Shown piece by piece: positions 35,733-46,813 of a DNA stretch of 64,000 nucleotides (positions are counted from its first letter, which is position 1; every line of letters begins with the position of its first letter). Both the position numbers and the translations under genes were made by a program. The DNA is from Cryobacterium sp. PH29-G1 (GTDB lineage Bacteria; Actinomycetota; Actinomycetes; Actinomycetales; Microbacteriaceae), in NCBI RefSeq assembly GCF_030063365.1, contig NZ_JASISY010000015.1:1-64000 (forward strand), given 5' to 3'. Under the pieces are notes generated by a model, which was not told where the DNA came from, did not search any database, and worked only from the letters and a program-made list of their open reading frames with translations.

Positions 35733-36412
35733 CACGCATCCTCTTGGTTGAAGACGAGAGCGCCCTGAGTGAACCGTTGAGCTTTCTGCTCGAACGTGAG
35801 GGGTATGAGGTCGTTGTGGCCGAAGACGGACCGAGCGCGCTCAGCGAATTCGATCAGAACGGCGCCGACCTCATTCTGCTCGACCTCATGCTGCCGGGCA
35901 TCCCCGGCACCGAGGTCTGCCGAGAGATTCGCACCCGTTCGACGGTGCCGATCATCATGCTCACGGCGAAGGATTCCGAGATCGACATCGTGGTGGGGCT
36001 GGAGCTCGGCGCCGACGACTACGTCACCAAGCCCTATTCAACCCGCGAACTGGTCGCTCGAATTCGTGCGGTGCTGCGTCGTCACGAAGATCAGAGCGAG
36101 ACCGACGTCGACACCATGCTCACGGCCGGCACGGTGCGCATGGACGTGGAACGTCACGCCGTGACGGTCTCCGGCGAACTCGTGAACATGCCGCTGAAAG
36201 AGTTTGAACTGCTCGAGTTTCTGCTGCGCAATGCCGGGCGCGTGCTCACGCGCGGCCAGCTCATCGACCGGGTTTGGGGGACCGACTACTTCGGCGACAC
36301 CAAAACGCTTGACGTGCACATCAAACGCATCCGCTCACGCATTGAGGCGGCGCCGTCTGACCCGATCATGCTCGTCACCGTGCGCGGTCTCGGCTACCGC
36401 TTCGAAGCGTAG
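35729..36412 (+). CDS. regX3: Phosphate response regulator RegX3-type
   Basis: A 227-residue OmpR-family regulator. The receiver has LVEDESA, the acceptor Asp in ILLDLMLPGIPG, Thr in MLTAKD and Lys in DYVTKPYSTREL. The winged helix carries MPLKEFELLEFLLRN and KTLDVHIKRIRSRIE. It is the likely activator of pstS through the PHO box at 19749-19766. It is followed by a hairpin. Confidence 0.94.
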   Translation: MTRILLVEDESALSEPLSFLLEREGYEVVVAEDGPSALSEFDQNGADLILLDLMLPGIPGTEVCREIRTRSTVPIIMLTAKDSEIDIVVGLELGADDYVTKPYSTRELVARIRAVLRRHEDQSETDVDTMLTAGTVRMDVERHAVTVSGELVNMPLKEFELLEFLLRNAGRVLTRGQLIDRVWGTDYFGDTKTLDVHIKRIRSRIEAAPSDPIMLVTVRGLGYRFEA

Positions 36413-36418
36413 CCCTGA

Positions 36419-36464
36419 CACAGATCAGGCCGCCGTCCCCGAGGGGATGGCGGCCTGATCTGTG
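36419..36464. terminator. Hairpin between convergent regX3 and lipoprotein genes
   Basis: cacagatcaggccgcc pairs with ggcggcctgatctgtg, extended inward by gtcccc/gggat with one wobble. It is followed by two more ctgatctgtgc units. No long T-run is present, but the position between convergent genes supports a terminator role. Confidence 0.75.
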
Positions 36465-36489
36465 CCTGATCTGTGCCTGATCTGCGGTG

Positions 36490-37035
36490 CTACGCGGCGG
36501 GCGTGGCTGTCGGCGTGGGAACCTCCGACGGGACCGGCGACTGCGCCGGTGTTTCGGTGGGTGCGACCGTGGGCAGCAGGGTGGAATATTCGCCCTGCAT
36601 GCCGTCCAGTACCGGTAGGAGCAGCTCGATGCCGGTCTCGTCAGCGTACTGAAAATACACCGGGAACAGCGAGCCGGGCTGGCTGTTCATGTTCTCCAGA
36701 ATCACCGAGGGGGCACCGTCGGTGCCGAATGTCACCGTGGTGTTCGCCTCAACGGGAACCTGCTGGGACACCTTTCCGGTGTTCGACTCGTACTGCACGA
36801 GCAGGCTCTGCACGGTGTCGGTCGGGTTCACGACGGAGACAACCAGGTTGGCCAATTCGCCGTCGGTCGACAGCAGCAGGGCGTTGCGAATGTGGATCTC
36901 GCCCACGTCCCCGCTCACCCCGTCACTCGCGTTGTAGTGAAGAAGGGTGGCTTGCGGTGCGAAAAACCCACACGCACTCGTGCCCAACAGAATGCCAGCC
37001 GCCAATACAACGGATGCAGCGATGCGCGCTCTCAC
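36490..37035 (-). CDS. Lipoprotein of unknown function
   Basis: A 181-residue exported lipoprotein. The start is GTG at 37035, with GGAGGTCTT 1 base upstream of it, giving the signal RIAASVVLAAGILLGTSACG with lipobox TSAC. The body is rich in beta strands (LLLSTDGELANLVVSVVNPT ... VEANTTVTFG) and the C-terminus is a Pro/Thr tail (PTPTATPAA). No named domain was recognised. It is divergent from carD. Confidence 0.8.
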   Translation of the reverse strand: MRARIAASVVLAAGILLGTSACGFFAPQATLLHYNASDGVSGDVGEIHIRNALLLSTDGELANLVVSVVNPTDTVQSLLVQYESNTGKVSQQVPVEANTTVTFGTDGAPSVILENMNSQPGSLFPVYFQYADETGIELLLPVLDGMQGEYSTLLPTVAPTETPAQSPVPSEVPTPTATPAA

Positions 37036-37212
37036 AAGACCTCCACTACTGAAGCAGCATTCGACGGTGAGCCGATGCTGCAGAATTCGCTTTGTCACTA
37101 GCTTAGCGGCGTGTGTGGGCGCACAAATGTCGTCGGCCGCGCCTCGCGGGAGCGCGCGTACTGTAGCACCTTTAGCTGTGGTATCCTGTAAGTTGCTGAA
37201 GGGATCACATCC

Positions 37213-37695
37213 ATGCTGTTTGAGGTTGGCGAAACCGTCGTTTATCCCCACCACGGCGCAGCGATGATCACCGAGGTGAAGACCCGCATCATCAAGGGTG
37301 AAGAAAAGCTGTATCTCAAGCTGAATGTCACTCAGGGCAATCTCACCATTGAGGTTCCCGCCGAAAACGTCGATCTGGTCGGCGTGCGCGATGTGATCGG
37401 CCAAGAAGGCCTCGACCGAGTCTTCGAAGTGCTGCGCGCACCGTTTACCGAAGAGCCCACAAACTGGTCCCGCCGGTATAAGGCCAATCTTGAAAAGCTT
37501 GCCAGTGGTGATGTGATCAAGGTGTCCGAGGTTGTACGTGACCTGTGGCGGCGCGACCAGGACCGTGGTCTGTCTGCCGGGGAAAAGCGCATGTTGGCCA
37601 AGGCTCGCCAAATTCTCATCAGCGAGTTGGCCTTGGCCGAAAAGACCGACGAGGAGAAGGCCTCCACCGTTCTCGACGAGGTCCTCGCCTCCTAG
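37213..37695 (+). CDS. carD: CarD-family transcriptional regulator
   Basis: A 160-residue RNA-polymerase-binding protein that stabilises open promoter complexes, notably at rRNA genes. The N-terminal RNAP-interaction domain begins [17 protein letters not shown]. The C-terminal helical domain has [13 protein letters not shown] and [22 protein letters not shown], including the Trp that wedges the promoter. A -10-like TATCCT lies at 37182-37187. It precedes ispDF, as carD precedes ispD in Mycobacterium. Confidence 0.96.
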   Translation: MLFEVGETVVYPHHGAAMITEVKTRIIKGEEKLYLKLNVTQGNLTIEVPAENVDLVGVRDVIGQEGLDRVFEVLRAPFTEEPTNWSRRYKANLEKLASGDVIKVSEVVRDLWRRDQDRGLSAGEKRMLAKARQILISELALAEKTDEEKASTVLDEVLAS

Positions 37696-37718
37696 TTTTC
37701 TTATTTTTGCTTCGTAAG

Positions 37719-37745
37719 AGGCGGCGCCGACCGGCGCCGCCTTTT
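37719..37745 (+). terminator. Rho-independent terminator after carD
   Basis: aggcggcgcc, loop gacc, ggcgccgcct, then tttt. A compact 10-bp GC stem with a T-run separates carD from ispDF. Confidence 0.92.
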
Positions 37746-37825
37746 GCATGTTCGATTTGTGCGCGTTCGATTTAACTCGTCTACGCTGCCTTTCCGCCCA
37801 ACCCCCAGATAGATACCCTCCAGAT

Positions 37826-39178
37826 ATGACTGTTCCTTTCGCTTCACCGGCCGCGCCGCTACCGGATGCCGGGGCTGAACCCGTTTCCGCCGCCGCTGCG
37901 CCCACGGTCGCCGTTATCGTGGTCGCCGCCGGCAGCGGAACCCGCCTCGGCCATGCCGAACCCAAAGCATTCGTTGTGCTGCATATGCGCACTCTGCTCG
38001 GTCACGCCTTAGATTCCATTCTCGGCATGAACGAATCGGTGCAGATCATCGTGGTCGCTCCCGGCGACCGGGCAGCGGATGCCCGCGCCATCGCCACGCA
38101 GGCCGGCGCCCGTCACGCGAGGCCCGCCCGAGCGCTGAGCATCGTCGCCGGCGGACGCACCCGGCAGGAGTCCGTCGACCAGGGCCTGAACGCTCTGTGG
38201 CCGACCGTTGAGATCGTGCTCGTGCACGACGCCGCCCGTGCCCTGACCCCGGCAGCCCTGTGCGACGAGGTGGTCGCCGCGGTGCGCGCCACCGGGCACG
38301 GCATCGTTCCCGGCCTTCCGGTGGTCGACACCATTAAACGCGTGGCCGCGTCCGGGGCGATCCTCGGCACCGTCGATCGCTCCGAGCTGTCTGCGGTGCA
38401 GACCCCGCAGGGTTTTCCCCGAGACATGCTCACGGCCGCTCGGGCCTGGGCCGTGCAAAACGGCCGGTTCGAGGCGCTCACCGACGACGCCGCGCTCGTG
38501 GCCGACGCCGGACACCCGGTGAACGTGATTGCCGGGCATCCGCTCGCCTTCAAGATCACCACGCCGGAAGACCTGGAGCGGGCCGACCAGATTTTGGGGT
38601 CCGTCGCCCCGACTCCGGCCGTGCTCCGGCCGCGCATCGGCACCGGCCTCGACGTGCACGCCTTCGCGAGCGAAAACGATGAGGCTGAGCTCTGGCTGGC
38701 CGGCCTGCACTGGCCGGGGGAGCGTGGCCTCAGCGGCCACAGCGACGGCGATGTCGCCGCGCACGCCATCTGTGATGCCCTGCTCGGCGCGGCCGGACTC
38801 GGCGATATCGGCAGCATCTTCGGCACCGCCGATCCCCGCTTCGATGGTGCGCACGGGCACGTTTTCCTCACCGAAACCGTGCGTCTGGTCGCCGCCGCCG
38901 GCTACCTCGTCGGTAACGTCTCGGTGCAGATCATCGGCAATCGCCCCCGGTTCGCGCCGCGTCGTGCCGAAGCCGAAACGCAACTGGCCGGCATCCTCTC
39001 GGCACCGGTCAATATTGCCGCCACTACGACGGATGCGCTCGGCTTCACGGGCCGAGGCGAAGGCATTGCGGCCACGGCGACCGCGCTGCTCTACCCGGCG
39101 CCGCAGGCCGGGTCGGTGGGTGCGTCTGCCCGCCCGCCGCAGCAGCCCCAGACCCCTGACCTAAACTGGGAGGCGTGA
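37826..39178 (+). CDS. ispDF: Bifunctional IspD/IspF isoprenoid enzyme
   Basis: A 450-residue fusion of two non-mevalonate pathway enzymes. IspD (about 25-255) shows [28 protein letters not shown] and [14 protein letters not shown]. IspF (about 275-430) shows GTGLDVHAF with metal ligands, [27 protein letters not shown] and [17 protein letters not shown]. The ATG at 37826 is used; an in-frame ATG 78 bases upstream lies within the terminator zone. The stop overlaps the alternative cysS GTG. Confidence 0.95.
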   Translation: MTVPFASPAAPLPDAGAEPVSAAAAPTVAVIVVAAGSGTRLGHAEPKAFVVLHMRTLLGHALDSILGMNESVQIIVVAPGDRAADARAIATQAGARHARPARALSIVAGGRTRQESVDQGLNALWPTVEIVLVHDAARALTPAALCDEVVAAVRATGHGIVPGLPVVDTIKRVAASGAILGTVDRSELSAVQTPQGFPRDMLTAARAWAVQNGRFEALTDDAALVADAGHPVNVIAGHPLAFKITTPEDLERADQILGSVAPTPAVLRPRIGTGLDVHAFASENDEAELWLAGLHWPGERGLSGHSDGDVAAHAICDALLGAAGLGDIGSIFGTADPRFDGAHGHVFLTETVRLVAAAGYLVGNVSVQIIGNRPRFAPRRAEAETQLAGILSAPVNIAATTTDALGFTGRGEGIAATATALLYPAPQAGSVGASARPPQQPQTPDLNWEA

Positions 39179-39180
39179 CC

Positions 39181-40589
<1,409 letters not shown>

Positions 40590-40590
<1 letters not shown>

Positions 40591-41723
40591 TGAAGAACTT
40601 AGACCGCAAATCGCGTACCGGAGCGGTGCGCAAGGGCAGCCGCGGAGCCCAGGTCGGCTCCGGCGGCCAGGGCCGTCAGGCGCTCGAGGGCAAGAAGCCC
40701 ACGCCCAAGGCCGAAGACCGTCCGTACCACCCCGCCGGCAAGCGCAAAGCCGCTGCCGACCGTTTCACCGCGGCCGGCGGTTTCAACTCGCGCCCCGCTG
40801 CGGATGCCGGCAGCAACCGTGGCACCGCACCTCGCGGTAGCGCGCCCCGGGGCGGCGCACGCGGATCATCGCAGGGTGCACCCCAGCGCGGCACCGGCAA
40901 CACCGGCGGCGGCGGATCCTCGACGCGTCGGGCCAAGCAGATCGATGAGCACGAGATCGTCACCGGTCGTAACTCGGTGCTGGAGGCGTTGCGCGCGAAG
41001 ATTCCGGCGCTGACGCTCTACATCGCGGCGCGCATCGAAATGGATGAGCGGGTCAAGGAGGTGCTGCTCATGGCGACGAGCCGCAACATCCCCATTCTCG
41101 AGGTCATGCGCCCCGAGTTGGACCGTCTCGCCGGACGCGACGCCGTGCACCAGGGCCTCGCGCTCAAGGTCCCCGCCTACGAATACGCCCACCCGATGGA
41201 GCTGCTGGAACTCACCATCAGCCGCGGCCACAAGCCGTTGTTCGTGGCTCTGGATGGCATCACCGACCCGCGCAACCTGGGCGCGATCATCCGCTCGACC
41301 GCTGCGTTCGGCGGCCATGGCATCATCGTGCCGCAGCGACGCTCGGTCGGTGTCACGGCTTCAGCCTGGAAGACCAGCGCCGGCGCCGCGGCCCGCACGC
41401 CCGTCGCCATGGCGAGCAACCTCACCCAGACGCTCAAGGCGCTCAAAGCGCAGGGCGTGTTCGTGCTCGGACTCGACGGTGGCGGCGATGTGTCGCTGCC
41501 CGACCTCGGCATCGGTTTCGCCGAACGCCCGATCGTGATCGTCGTCGGCAGCGAAGGTAAGGGGCTGTCCCGCCTCGTCACCGAAACCTGCGACGCGATC
41601 GTCTCGATTCCGATCAGCGCTGCGACCGAGTCGCTCAACGCCGGAATCGCCGCCGGTGTGACCCTGTACGAGGTGTCTCGCCTCCGAGCTGAAATCAAGA
41701 AGGCCAAGGCCGCCAAGCTCTAG
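40590..41723 (+). CDS. rlmB: SpoU/TrmH-family 23S rRNA 2'-O-methyltransferase RlmB-type
   Basis: A 377-residue enzyme. The first ~115 residues are a basic, Gly/Arg/Ser-rich disordered tail (RGSAPRGGARGSSQG). A substrate-binding domain (GRNSVLEALRA) and the knotted SPOUT domain follow, with motif 1 ALDGITDPRNLGAIIRSTAAFG, motif 2 VVGSEGKGLSRLV and motif 3 IPISAATESLNAGIAAGV. RlmB methylates G2251 in E. coli 23S rRNA. It ends the carD-ispDF-cysS-rlmB block. Confidence 0.93.
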
Positions 41724-41738
41724 TCCCTTATTTCTATT

Positions 41739-41806
41739 GCCCGGGCCCGGGCCCGGAAAGTGGGCCCATGCTAGATCATGGGCCCACTTGCATAAGGTGG
41801 GCCCGG
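41739..41806 (+). repeat. R4 element, copy 3 (left flank of the AbiEi-like gene)
   Basis: Palindrome, then hairpin agtgggcccatg-ctagat-catgggcccact (12-bp stem), then tgcataaggtgggcccgg. The stem has G-C where copies 1 and 6 have C-G, a compensatory exchange. The tail unit gtgggcccggcgcg is repeated up to about 41840. Confidence 0.93.
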
Positions 41807-41938
41807 CGCGTGGTGGGCCCGGCGCGTGGTGGGCCGGGCGGCGTGCGCGCGCGTCCTCCACAGCGGATGCCATCGCCCCCGAACCACAGATCTCGCCGCG
41901 TCCCGCCGCAGCCACCGGTATCGGGTGAGACTGCGTCC

Positions 41939-42925
41939 ATGCTTGACATCCTGAATGTGCCGAGTGCCCGCAACGACGGCCTCATCCTCGCCGAGTCCCT
42001 GCGTTCCTCTGGCCTCACGACCTACGCCGTGCGCGCGCTGCTGGCCAGCGGCGAGCTGGTACGCATCCGTCGCGGAATCTACGCCATCGGGTCGGCGTGG
42101 CGCGCGGCACCCCACGACGATCGCTATCGACTATTCATTCACGCCACCGTGCTCGCGGCGGAACAACCGCTGCTGCTGTCACACCTGTCCGCGGCGGCGC
42201 TGTACCACCTGCCCATCATCGGACCGTGGCCGAAGGTCGTACACGCGATCAACAATGACGCCGCCGGGGGCAGCAGCGCCCGCTTCACGACGAGTCACCG
42301 CAGCGTGGTTGAACCCGAGCCTGTTGCGGTGAGCGGATGCGCTGCCACCAGCCTCGCGCGCACCCTGATCGACGTGGCGGCGACCTCAAGCTTTCTCGTC
42401 GGCGTCACCATGATGGACCATGCCCTGCGTGTCGAGCAGGAACGGGCGCAGGAGGAACGCCGCCGGGGCCGCCTCAGCGCCCCCGCTCTCGGCAAAAACG
42501 ACCTGTATACCGAACTTGCGGCGGTGCATCCGCGAACCGGGAGTGTGCGGGTGCGCCGCGTCATCGACTTCGCGGATGCGCTCTCGGCCAACCCTGGTGA
42601 GTCGTTGAGCCGAGTGCGGATCGCCGAGTTGGGCTTTCAAGTGCCCGAACTGCAGGTTCGCTTCGTCGTGCACGGGCGTGACTATTGGGTGGACTTCTAC
42701 TGGCGCAGCGTGGGCAAGATGGGCGAATTCGACGGCGCACTCAAGTACACCCGAGGCGCGGTGCTCGGCGACCGCGATCCATCCGACGTCGTCATCGCTG
42801 AAAAGAATCGCGAGAACTTGCTGCGCCCGCTGGCTCAAAGCTTCGATCGCTGGGACTGGGACACGGCTTATTCGCCCCGCCGATTCTGCGATTTCCTGGT
42901 CGAGCACGACGTTCCACGAGCCTAA
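41939..42925 (+). CDS. AbiEi-like protein with nuclease-fold C-terminus
   Basis: A 328-residue protein. The N-terminus is a winged-helix type IV antitoxin domain (LRSSGLTTYAVRALLASGELVRIRRGIYAIG). The middle carries LSHLSAAALYHLPI. The C-terminus has VDFYWRSVGKMGEFDGALKY and a later VVIAEKNRE, a pattern close to DUF559/PD-(D/E)xK nucleases. No AbiEii toxin gene is beside it, so it is an orphan. It is bracketed by R4 elements in inverse orientation (41739-41806, 42967-43033). Confidence 0.8.
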   Translation: MLDILNVPSARNDGLILAESLRSSGLTTYAVRALLASGELVRIRRGIYAIGSAWRAAPHDDRYRLFIHATVLAAEQPLLLSHLSAAALYHLPIIGPWPKVVHAINNDAAGGSSARFTTSHRSVVEPEPVAVSGCAATSLARTLIDVAATSSFLVGVTMMDHALRVEQERAQEERRRGRLSAPALGKNDLYTELAAVHPRTGSVRVRRVIDFADALSANPGESLSRVRIAELGFQVPELQVRFVVHGRDYWVDFYWRSVGKMGEFDGALKYTRGAVLGDRDPSDVVIAEKNRENLLRPLAQSFDRWDWDTAYSPRRFCDFLVEHDVPRA

Positions 42926-42966
42926 AACGGGCAGCGGATGCGTGACCCCCGCGCTGCCCCTCCAGC

Positions 42967-43033
42967 TGGGCCCACCTTATGCAACTGGGCCCATGATCTA
43001 GCATGGGCCCAGTTTCCGGGCCCGGGCCCGGGC
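42967..43033 (-). repeat. R4 element, copy 4 (right flank, inverted)
   Basis: Reverse complement of copy 3 with the hairpin arms aactgggcccatg/catgggcccagtt and the same loop. The outer edge continues into attgc...ccttatt-like sequence on both flanks. Together copies 3 and 4 enclose 1.16 kb with a single gene. Confidence 0.93.
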
Positions 43034-43069
43034 AATAAGGACGGGGCAATAAGGGCGGGGGAGGGCGGG

Positions 43070-44380
43070 CTACACCTTGAGCATCCAGTCGTCGGAATCG
43101 TCGGGATCAGCCGAGGTGTCGTCGCCGAGCTGTGTACGAATCGGCAGTGTGATGGCACCGGTGAGCGGGTCGATCACGGTCGCTTCGTCGCGGCGGAACC
43201 GCAGCACGTCCTGCACGTAGGAGGTCACGGCCTCGGCCAGCGGGATATCCCTGGACTGGTTCTGCGCCATGTACCACCGGTGATCGAGCAACTGGTGAAA
43301 CACCTGTGCCCGATCGAGCTTGCCCTGGAGCTCCTCCGGAATCGCCCGTACCACCGGTTCGAACACGCGCACGAGCCATTCGTGCGCGACCATTTCTTCG
43401 TCGGCACCGGCCACGCCGTAGGCGGCCCGGTAGGAGTCCAGGTCGTTCAGCAGGCGGCGGGCCTGATTCTCTTCGGCGTCCAGGCCGGTCAGGCGCAGCA
43501 ACCGACGCTGATGGTGCCCGGCATCGACAACCTTCGGCTGAATGCGCACGCTCGTACCGAGGCTGTCGGTCTTAATGGTCAGCTCCTCGATATCGAAGCC
43601 GAGGTCGTTGAGACGTTGCACGCGCTGGGCGATGCGCCAGCGCTCGGAGTTGGAGAACGACTCCGACCCGGTCAGCTCCTTCCAGAGCAGGCGGTACGCG
43701 GCGACGATTCCATTGCTGACCCGAATCGGATCCAGCTCGTCGGCGACGCGTCCGCCGGCTTCCAAATCCATCAGCTCGCCGGCAATATTCACCCGGGCGA
43801 TTTCCAGGTCGTTCTCGCGTTGACCGTTGGAGAGCCCGCCCGAATACAATTGCCCGGTTTCGGCGTCGACGAGGTAGGCAGCGAATGCGCCGGCGTCACG
43901 GCGAAACAGGGTATTCGAGAGCGACACATCGCCCCAGAAGAATCCGATCATGTGCAGCCGCACCAGCAGCACGGCGAGGGCGTCGACCAGCCGGGTCGCG
44001 GTGTCCGGCCGCAAGGCGTGCGAGTACAGGGCGCGATAGGGGAGCGAGAACTTGAGATGCCGGGTGACGAGAACCGAATTGAGCGGCTCGAGGTCGGCAT
44101 CCGTTCTATTCGTGATAACAGCGACCGGCTCGACGCACGGAATCTCGAGGTGATCGAGGGTGCGCAGCATGTCGTACTCGCGCTTGGCCATCTCGCTCGT
44201 GGTCTCTTTGATGGCCACCACCCGTCCGCTCAGATGGGCGAACCGCACGAGGTGGCGCGAGATGCCCTTGGGCAGTGAAGCGATGTTCTCGTTCGGCCAC
44301 GCGTCGAGGGGGAGCTGCCACGGCAGATCAAGCAGGGCAGGGTCGGCCGTGGCCGAGATGATATTGAGGGAACCGCTCAT
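43070..44380 (-). CDS. DUF4032 protein with kinase-like N-terminus
   Basis: A 436-residue protein. The N-terminal part resembles a lipopolysaccharide-kinase/aminoglycoside-phosphotransferase fold: RVVAIKETTSEMAKREYDML (Lys and Glu), a FFWGDVSLSNTLF catalytic-loop-like motif, and YLVDAETG with the metal Asp. The C-terminal half matches the DUF4032 layout (LDHRWYMAQNQ). The substrate is unknown. It lies after the MsiK-like gene, separated by a terminator. Confidence 0.8.
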   Translation of the reverse strand: MSGSLNIISATADPALLDLPWQLPLDAWPNENIASLPKGISRHLVRFAHLSGRVVAIKETTSEMAKREYDMLRTLDHLEIPCVEPVAVITNRTDADLEPLNSVLVTRHLKFSLPYRALYSHALRPDTATRLVDALAVLLVRLHMIGFFWGDVSLSNTLFRRDAGAFAAYLVDAETGQLYSGGLSNGQRENDLEIARVNIAGELMDLEAGGRVADELDPIRVSNGIVAAYRLLWKELTGSESFSNSERWRIAQRVQRLNDLGFDIEELTIKTDSLGTSVRIQPKVVDAGHHQRRLLRLTGLDAEENQARRLLNDLDSYRAAYGVAGADEEMVAHEWLVRVFEPVVRAIPEELQGKLDRAQVFHQLLDHRWYMAQNQSRDIPLAEAVTSYVQDVLRFRRDEATVIDPLTGAITLPIRTQLGDDTSADPDDSDDWMLKV

Positions 44381-44400
44381 TATTGTGCGCCTAACTTACG

Positions 44401-44437
44401 AAAAAACGGCTGGAGGGAGAACTCCCTCCAGCCGTTT
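44401..44437 (-). terminator. Rho-independent terminator after the MsiK-like gene
   Basis: aaacggctggaggga (44404-44418), loop gaac, and its exact complement (44423-44437) form a 15-bp stem. On the minus strand it ends in TTTTTT. It lies just past the ATPase stop. Confidence 0.95.
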
Positions 44438-44447
44438 AGAGAGCCGA

Positions 44448-45545
44448 TTAGTCGGTTACGGCGCCACCAAGGCGCAGGCCGCTTTCGGCGTCGAACACGT
44501 GCAGGTGGTTCGGCGTAGCCGTTAGGTACACCGTTTCGCCGGCGTTCGGGTGCGACCGGCCGTCGACGCGCGCGACGATGTCGGTGCGCTTGCCCTCGAT
44601 GGTGGAGTGACCGTAGAGGTAGCCGTCGGCGCCGAGCTCCTCGACGAGGTCGACCTCGATCTGCAGGCCCTCGCCCGCGGTGGACGACATCTGGATGTCC
44701 TCGGGACGGATGCCGATAGTCACCTTTTTGCCACTCGCGCCGGCCAGCGTGTCCCGCTGCACGGGAACGGTCGCGGTTCCGAACTTGATGCCGCCGTCGA
44801 CGGTCTCAGCGAGGAACAGGTTCATCGCGGGGCTGCCGATGAAGCCGGCCACGAACACGTTCTGCGGCTTCGCGTACAGGTCGCGCGGTGAGCCGACCTG
44901 CTGCAGGATGCCGTCCTTCAGCACCGCGATGCGGTCACCCATGGTGAGCGCCTCGGTCTGGTCGTGAGTCACGTAAACGGTCGTGACGCCGAGGCGACGC
45001 TGCAGCGACGCGATCTGCGTACGCGTCTGCACGCGCAGCTTGGCGTCGAGGTTGGAGAGCGGCTCATCCATGAGGAATACCTGCGGCTGGCGCACGATCG
45101 CACGGCCCATGGCAACGCGCTGACGCTGACCACCGGAGAGCGCCTTCGGCTTGCGGCTGAGGTACGGTTCCAGGTCGAGCAGCTTGGCGGCTTCGAGCAC
45201 GCGGGCGGCACGTTCGTCTTTGTTGATGCCGGCGATCTTGAGCGCGAAGCCCATGTTCTCGGCGACGGTCATGTGCGGGTACAGCGCGTAGTTCTGAAAC
45301 ACCATGGCGATGTCGCGGTCTTTCGGCGGTACGTCGGTCACGTTGCGGTCACCGATGAGAATGTTGCCATCGTTGACTTCTTCGAGGCCGGCGAGCATAC
45401 GCAGCGAAGTGGACTTGCCACAGCCGGACGGGCCGACCAAAACCAGGAATTCGCCATCGGCGACCTGCAGGTCGAGCTGGTCAACAGCCGGTCGAGTGGA
45501 ACCCGGGTAGAGCCGGGTTGCTTTGTCAAAGGTCACTGAAGCCAT
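44448..45545 (-). CDS. msiK: Multi-sugar ABC transporter ATPase, MsiK/UgpC type
   Basis: A 365-residue ATPase. Walker [11 protein letters not shown]-loop MVFQNYALYPHM, signature LSGGQRQRVAMGRAIVR, Walker B VFLMDEPLSNLDAKLR and H-loop VTHDQTEALTMGD are intact. The C-terminal OB-type regulatory domain (IGIRPEDI) is present. MsiK-type ATPases serve many CUT1 sugar importers that lack their own ATPase, as the importer at 6109-9201 does. The gene is monocistronic, with AAGGAG before the ATG and a terminator after it. Confidence 0.9.
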   Translation of the reverse strand: MASVTFDKATRLYPGSTRPAVDQLDLQVADGEFLVLVGPSGCGKSTSLRMLAGLEEVNDGNILIGDRNVTDVPPKDRDIAMVFQNYALYPHMTVAENMGFALKIAGINKDERAARVLEAAKLLDLEPYLSRKPKALSGGQRQRVAMGRAIVRQPQVFLMDEPLSNLDAKLRVQTRTQIASLQRRLGVTTVYVTHDQTEALTMGDRIAVLKDGILQQVGSPRDLYAKPQNVFVAGFIGSPAMNLFLAETVDGGIKFGTATVPVQRDTLAGASGKKVTIGIRPEDIQMSSTAGEGLQIEVDLVEELGADGYLYGHSTIEGKRTDIVARVDGRSHPNAGETVYLTATPNHLHVFDAESGLRLGGAVTD

Positions 45546-45775
45546 GATTGTTTTACTCCTTCACCGGCAGGAACGTGCCGGACGATCCGTTGTGAATAGG
45601 ATTTGTCCGTCGAGAACTGACCAGAAATCAGCACACGACTTTTTTATTATTACATGAAGGATGCCGCCAGTGCGGGTATTCACAGCTACGCCCCGTTTGG
45701 TCGTTTCCCAGTCAGGGGATCTACTATTCGGAAGGTGCCCCCACACGCGCCCCTATTTCCCGAAAGCGATCCTTT

Positions 45776-46696
45776 ATGACTATTGACGGACCCAGCGACA
45801 GCAGTCCTTCAAAACACCGACGGCGTGACGCTGCCCGAGTGAAGGCCAAACAGCTCCGGGTCAGTCAAAAAAAGAAGGACCGCCGCAACAAAGTCTTTGT
45901 GCAGGGTGGCCTCGGCGTCGCGGCCATCGCCATTGTCGTTTTGGTCGCCGTAGTTATCGTGAATTCGATCAAACCAGCCGGTCCGGGCCCCAAAAACATG
46001 GCGAGCGACGGCGCTCTCATCGGTGAAGGCCTGATCACCGCCGTGACCCCCGCGCTGCAGCCCGATGCCAAACCGCGGCCGTCCGAGCCGGATACTACGG
46101 GCGCCGTGGCGAATATCCGCATTTACGTCGACTACCTGTGCCCGCTCTGCGGCGACTTCGAGGCGGCCAACAACGAGCAGATCGCCCAGTGGGTGGACAC
46201 CGGGGCGGCGACCGTCGAGATTCATCCGGTGGCCATCCTCACGAGCAAATCGTCCGGAACCAAGTATTCCCTGCGGGCAGCGAACGCGGCGGCCTGCGTC
46301 GCCAACTATTCACCCGACGATTTTTTCGCGTTCAGCTCCGCCCTGTTCGTTGACCAGCCGGAAGAGACCTCGCTCGGCCGCAGCAACGACGAGATCAAGG
46401 CCGTCGTGAAGGATGCCGGCGTGAGTACGGCGCGTTCCAGCATCAATACCTGCATCGATGAGGGCAGCTACGAGTCGTGGGTCAAGGCCGCGACCGATCG
46501 TTCGCTCGACGGCCCGATCCCCAACTCCTCGATGAAATCCATCATCGGAACCCCCACTATTTTGGTCAACGGCAAGCCGTACACCGGATCCCTCGAAGAC
46601 CCGAAAGAGTTCGCGACCTTCGTGCAGCAGGCCCTCGGCGAAACCTATTCAACGTCAACGCCCACGCCAACCCCCACACCGACTCCCGCGGCTTAG
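45776..46696 (+). CDS. Membrane-anchored DsbA-like thioredoxin-fold protein
   Basis: A 306-residue protein. A basic cytoplasmic N-terminus (about 1-40) is followed by one membrane helix (GGLGVAAIAIVVLVAVVIV) and an external DsbA-family domain with the active site YLCPLCGDFE and a cis-Pro loop IGTPTILVNG. It ends in a Pro/Thr tail. Such proteins form or shuffle disulfides outside the membrane. It stands alone before tRNA-Thr. Confidence 0.88.
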   Translation: MTIDGPSDSSPSKHRRRDAARVKAKQLRVSQKKKDRRNKVFVQGGLGVAAIAIVVLVAVVIVNSIKPAGPGPKNMASDGALIGEGLITAVTPALQPDAKPRPSEPDTTGAVANIRIYVDYLCPLCGDFEAANNEQIAQWVDTGAATVEIHPVAILTSKSSGTKYSLRAANAAACVANYSPDDFFAFSSALFVDQPEETSLGRSNDEIKAVVKDAGVSTARSSINTCIDEGSYESWVKAATDRSLDGPIPNSSMKSIIGTPTILVNGKPYTGSLEDPKEFATFVQQALGETYSTSTPTPTPTPTPAA

Positions 46697-46813
46697 TTGG
46701 CTCGGTCCGTACGAAAGCGCACTGTGCCGGGCTTGCCGCGGGCATCCGCTTTCGGTAGTGCCCGTGGTGGCGCTGAAATCATTTAGGATGGACACTTGAG
46801 GCTTATGCCTCAT

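Noticed and set aside
37036..37992. Extension of the lipoprotein frame upstream through carD.
   Set aside because: carD is clear on the plus strand, and the GTG at 37035 has the ribosome site and signal peptide.
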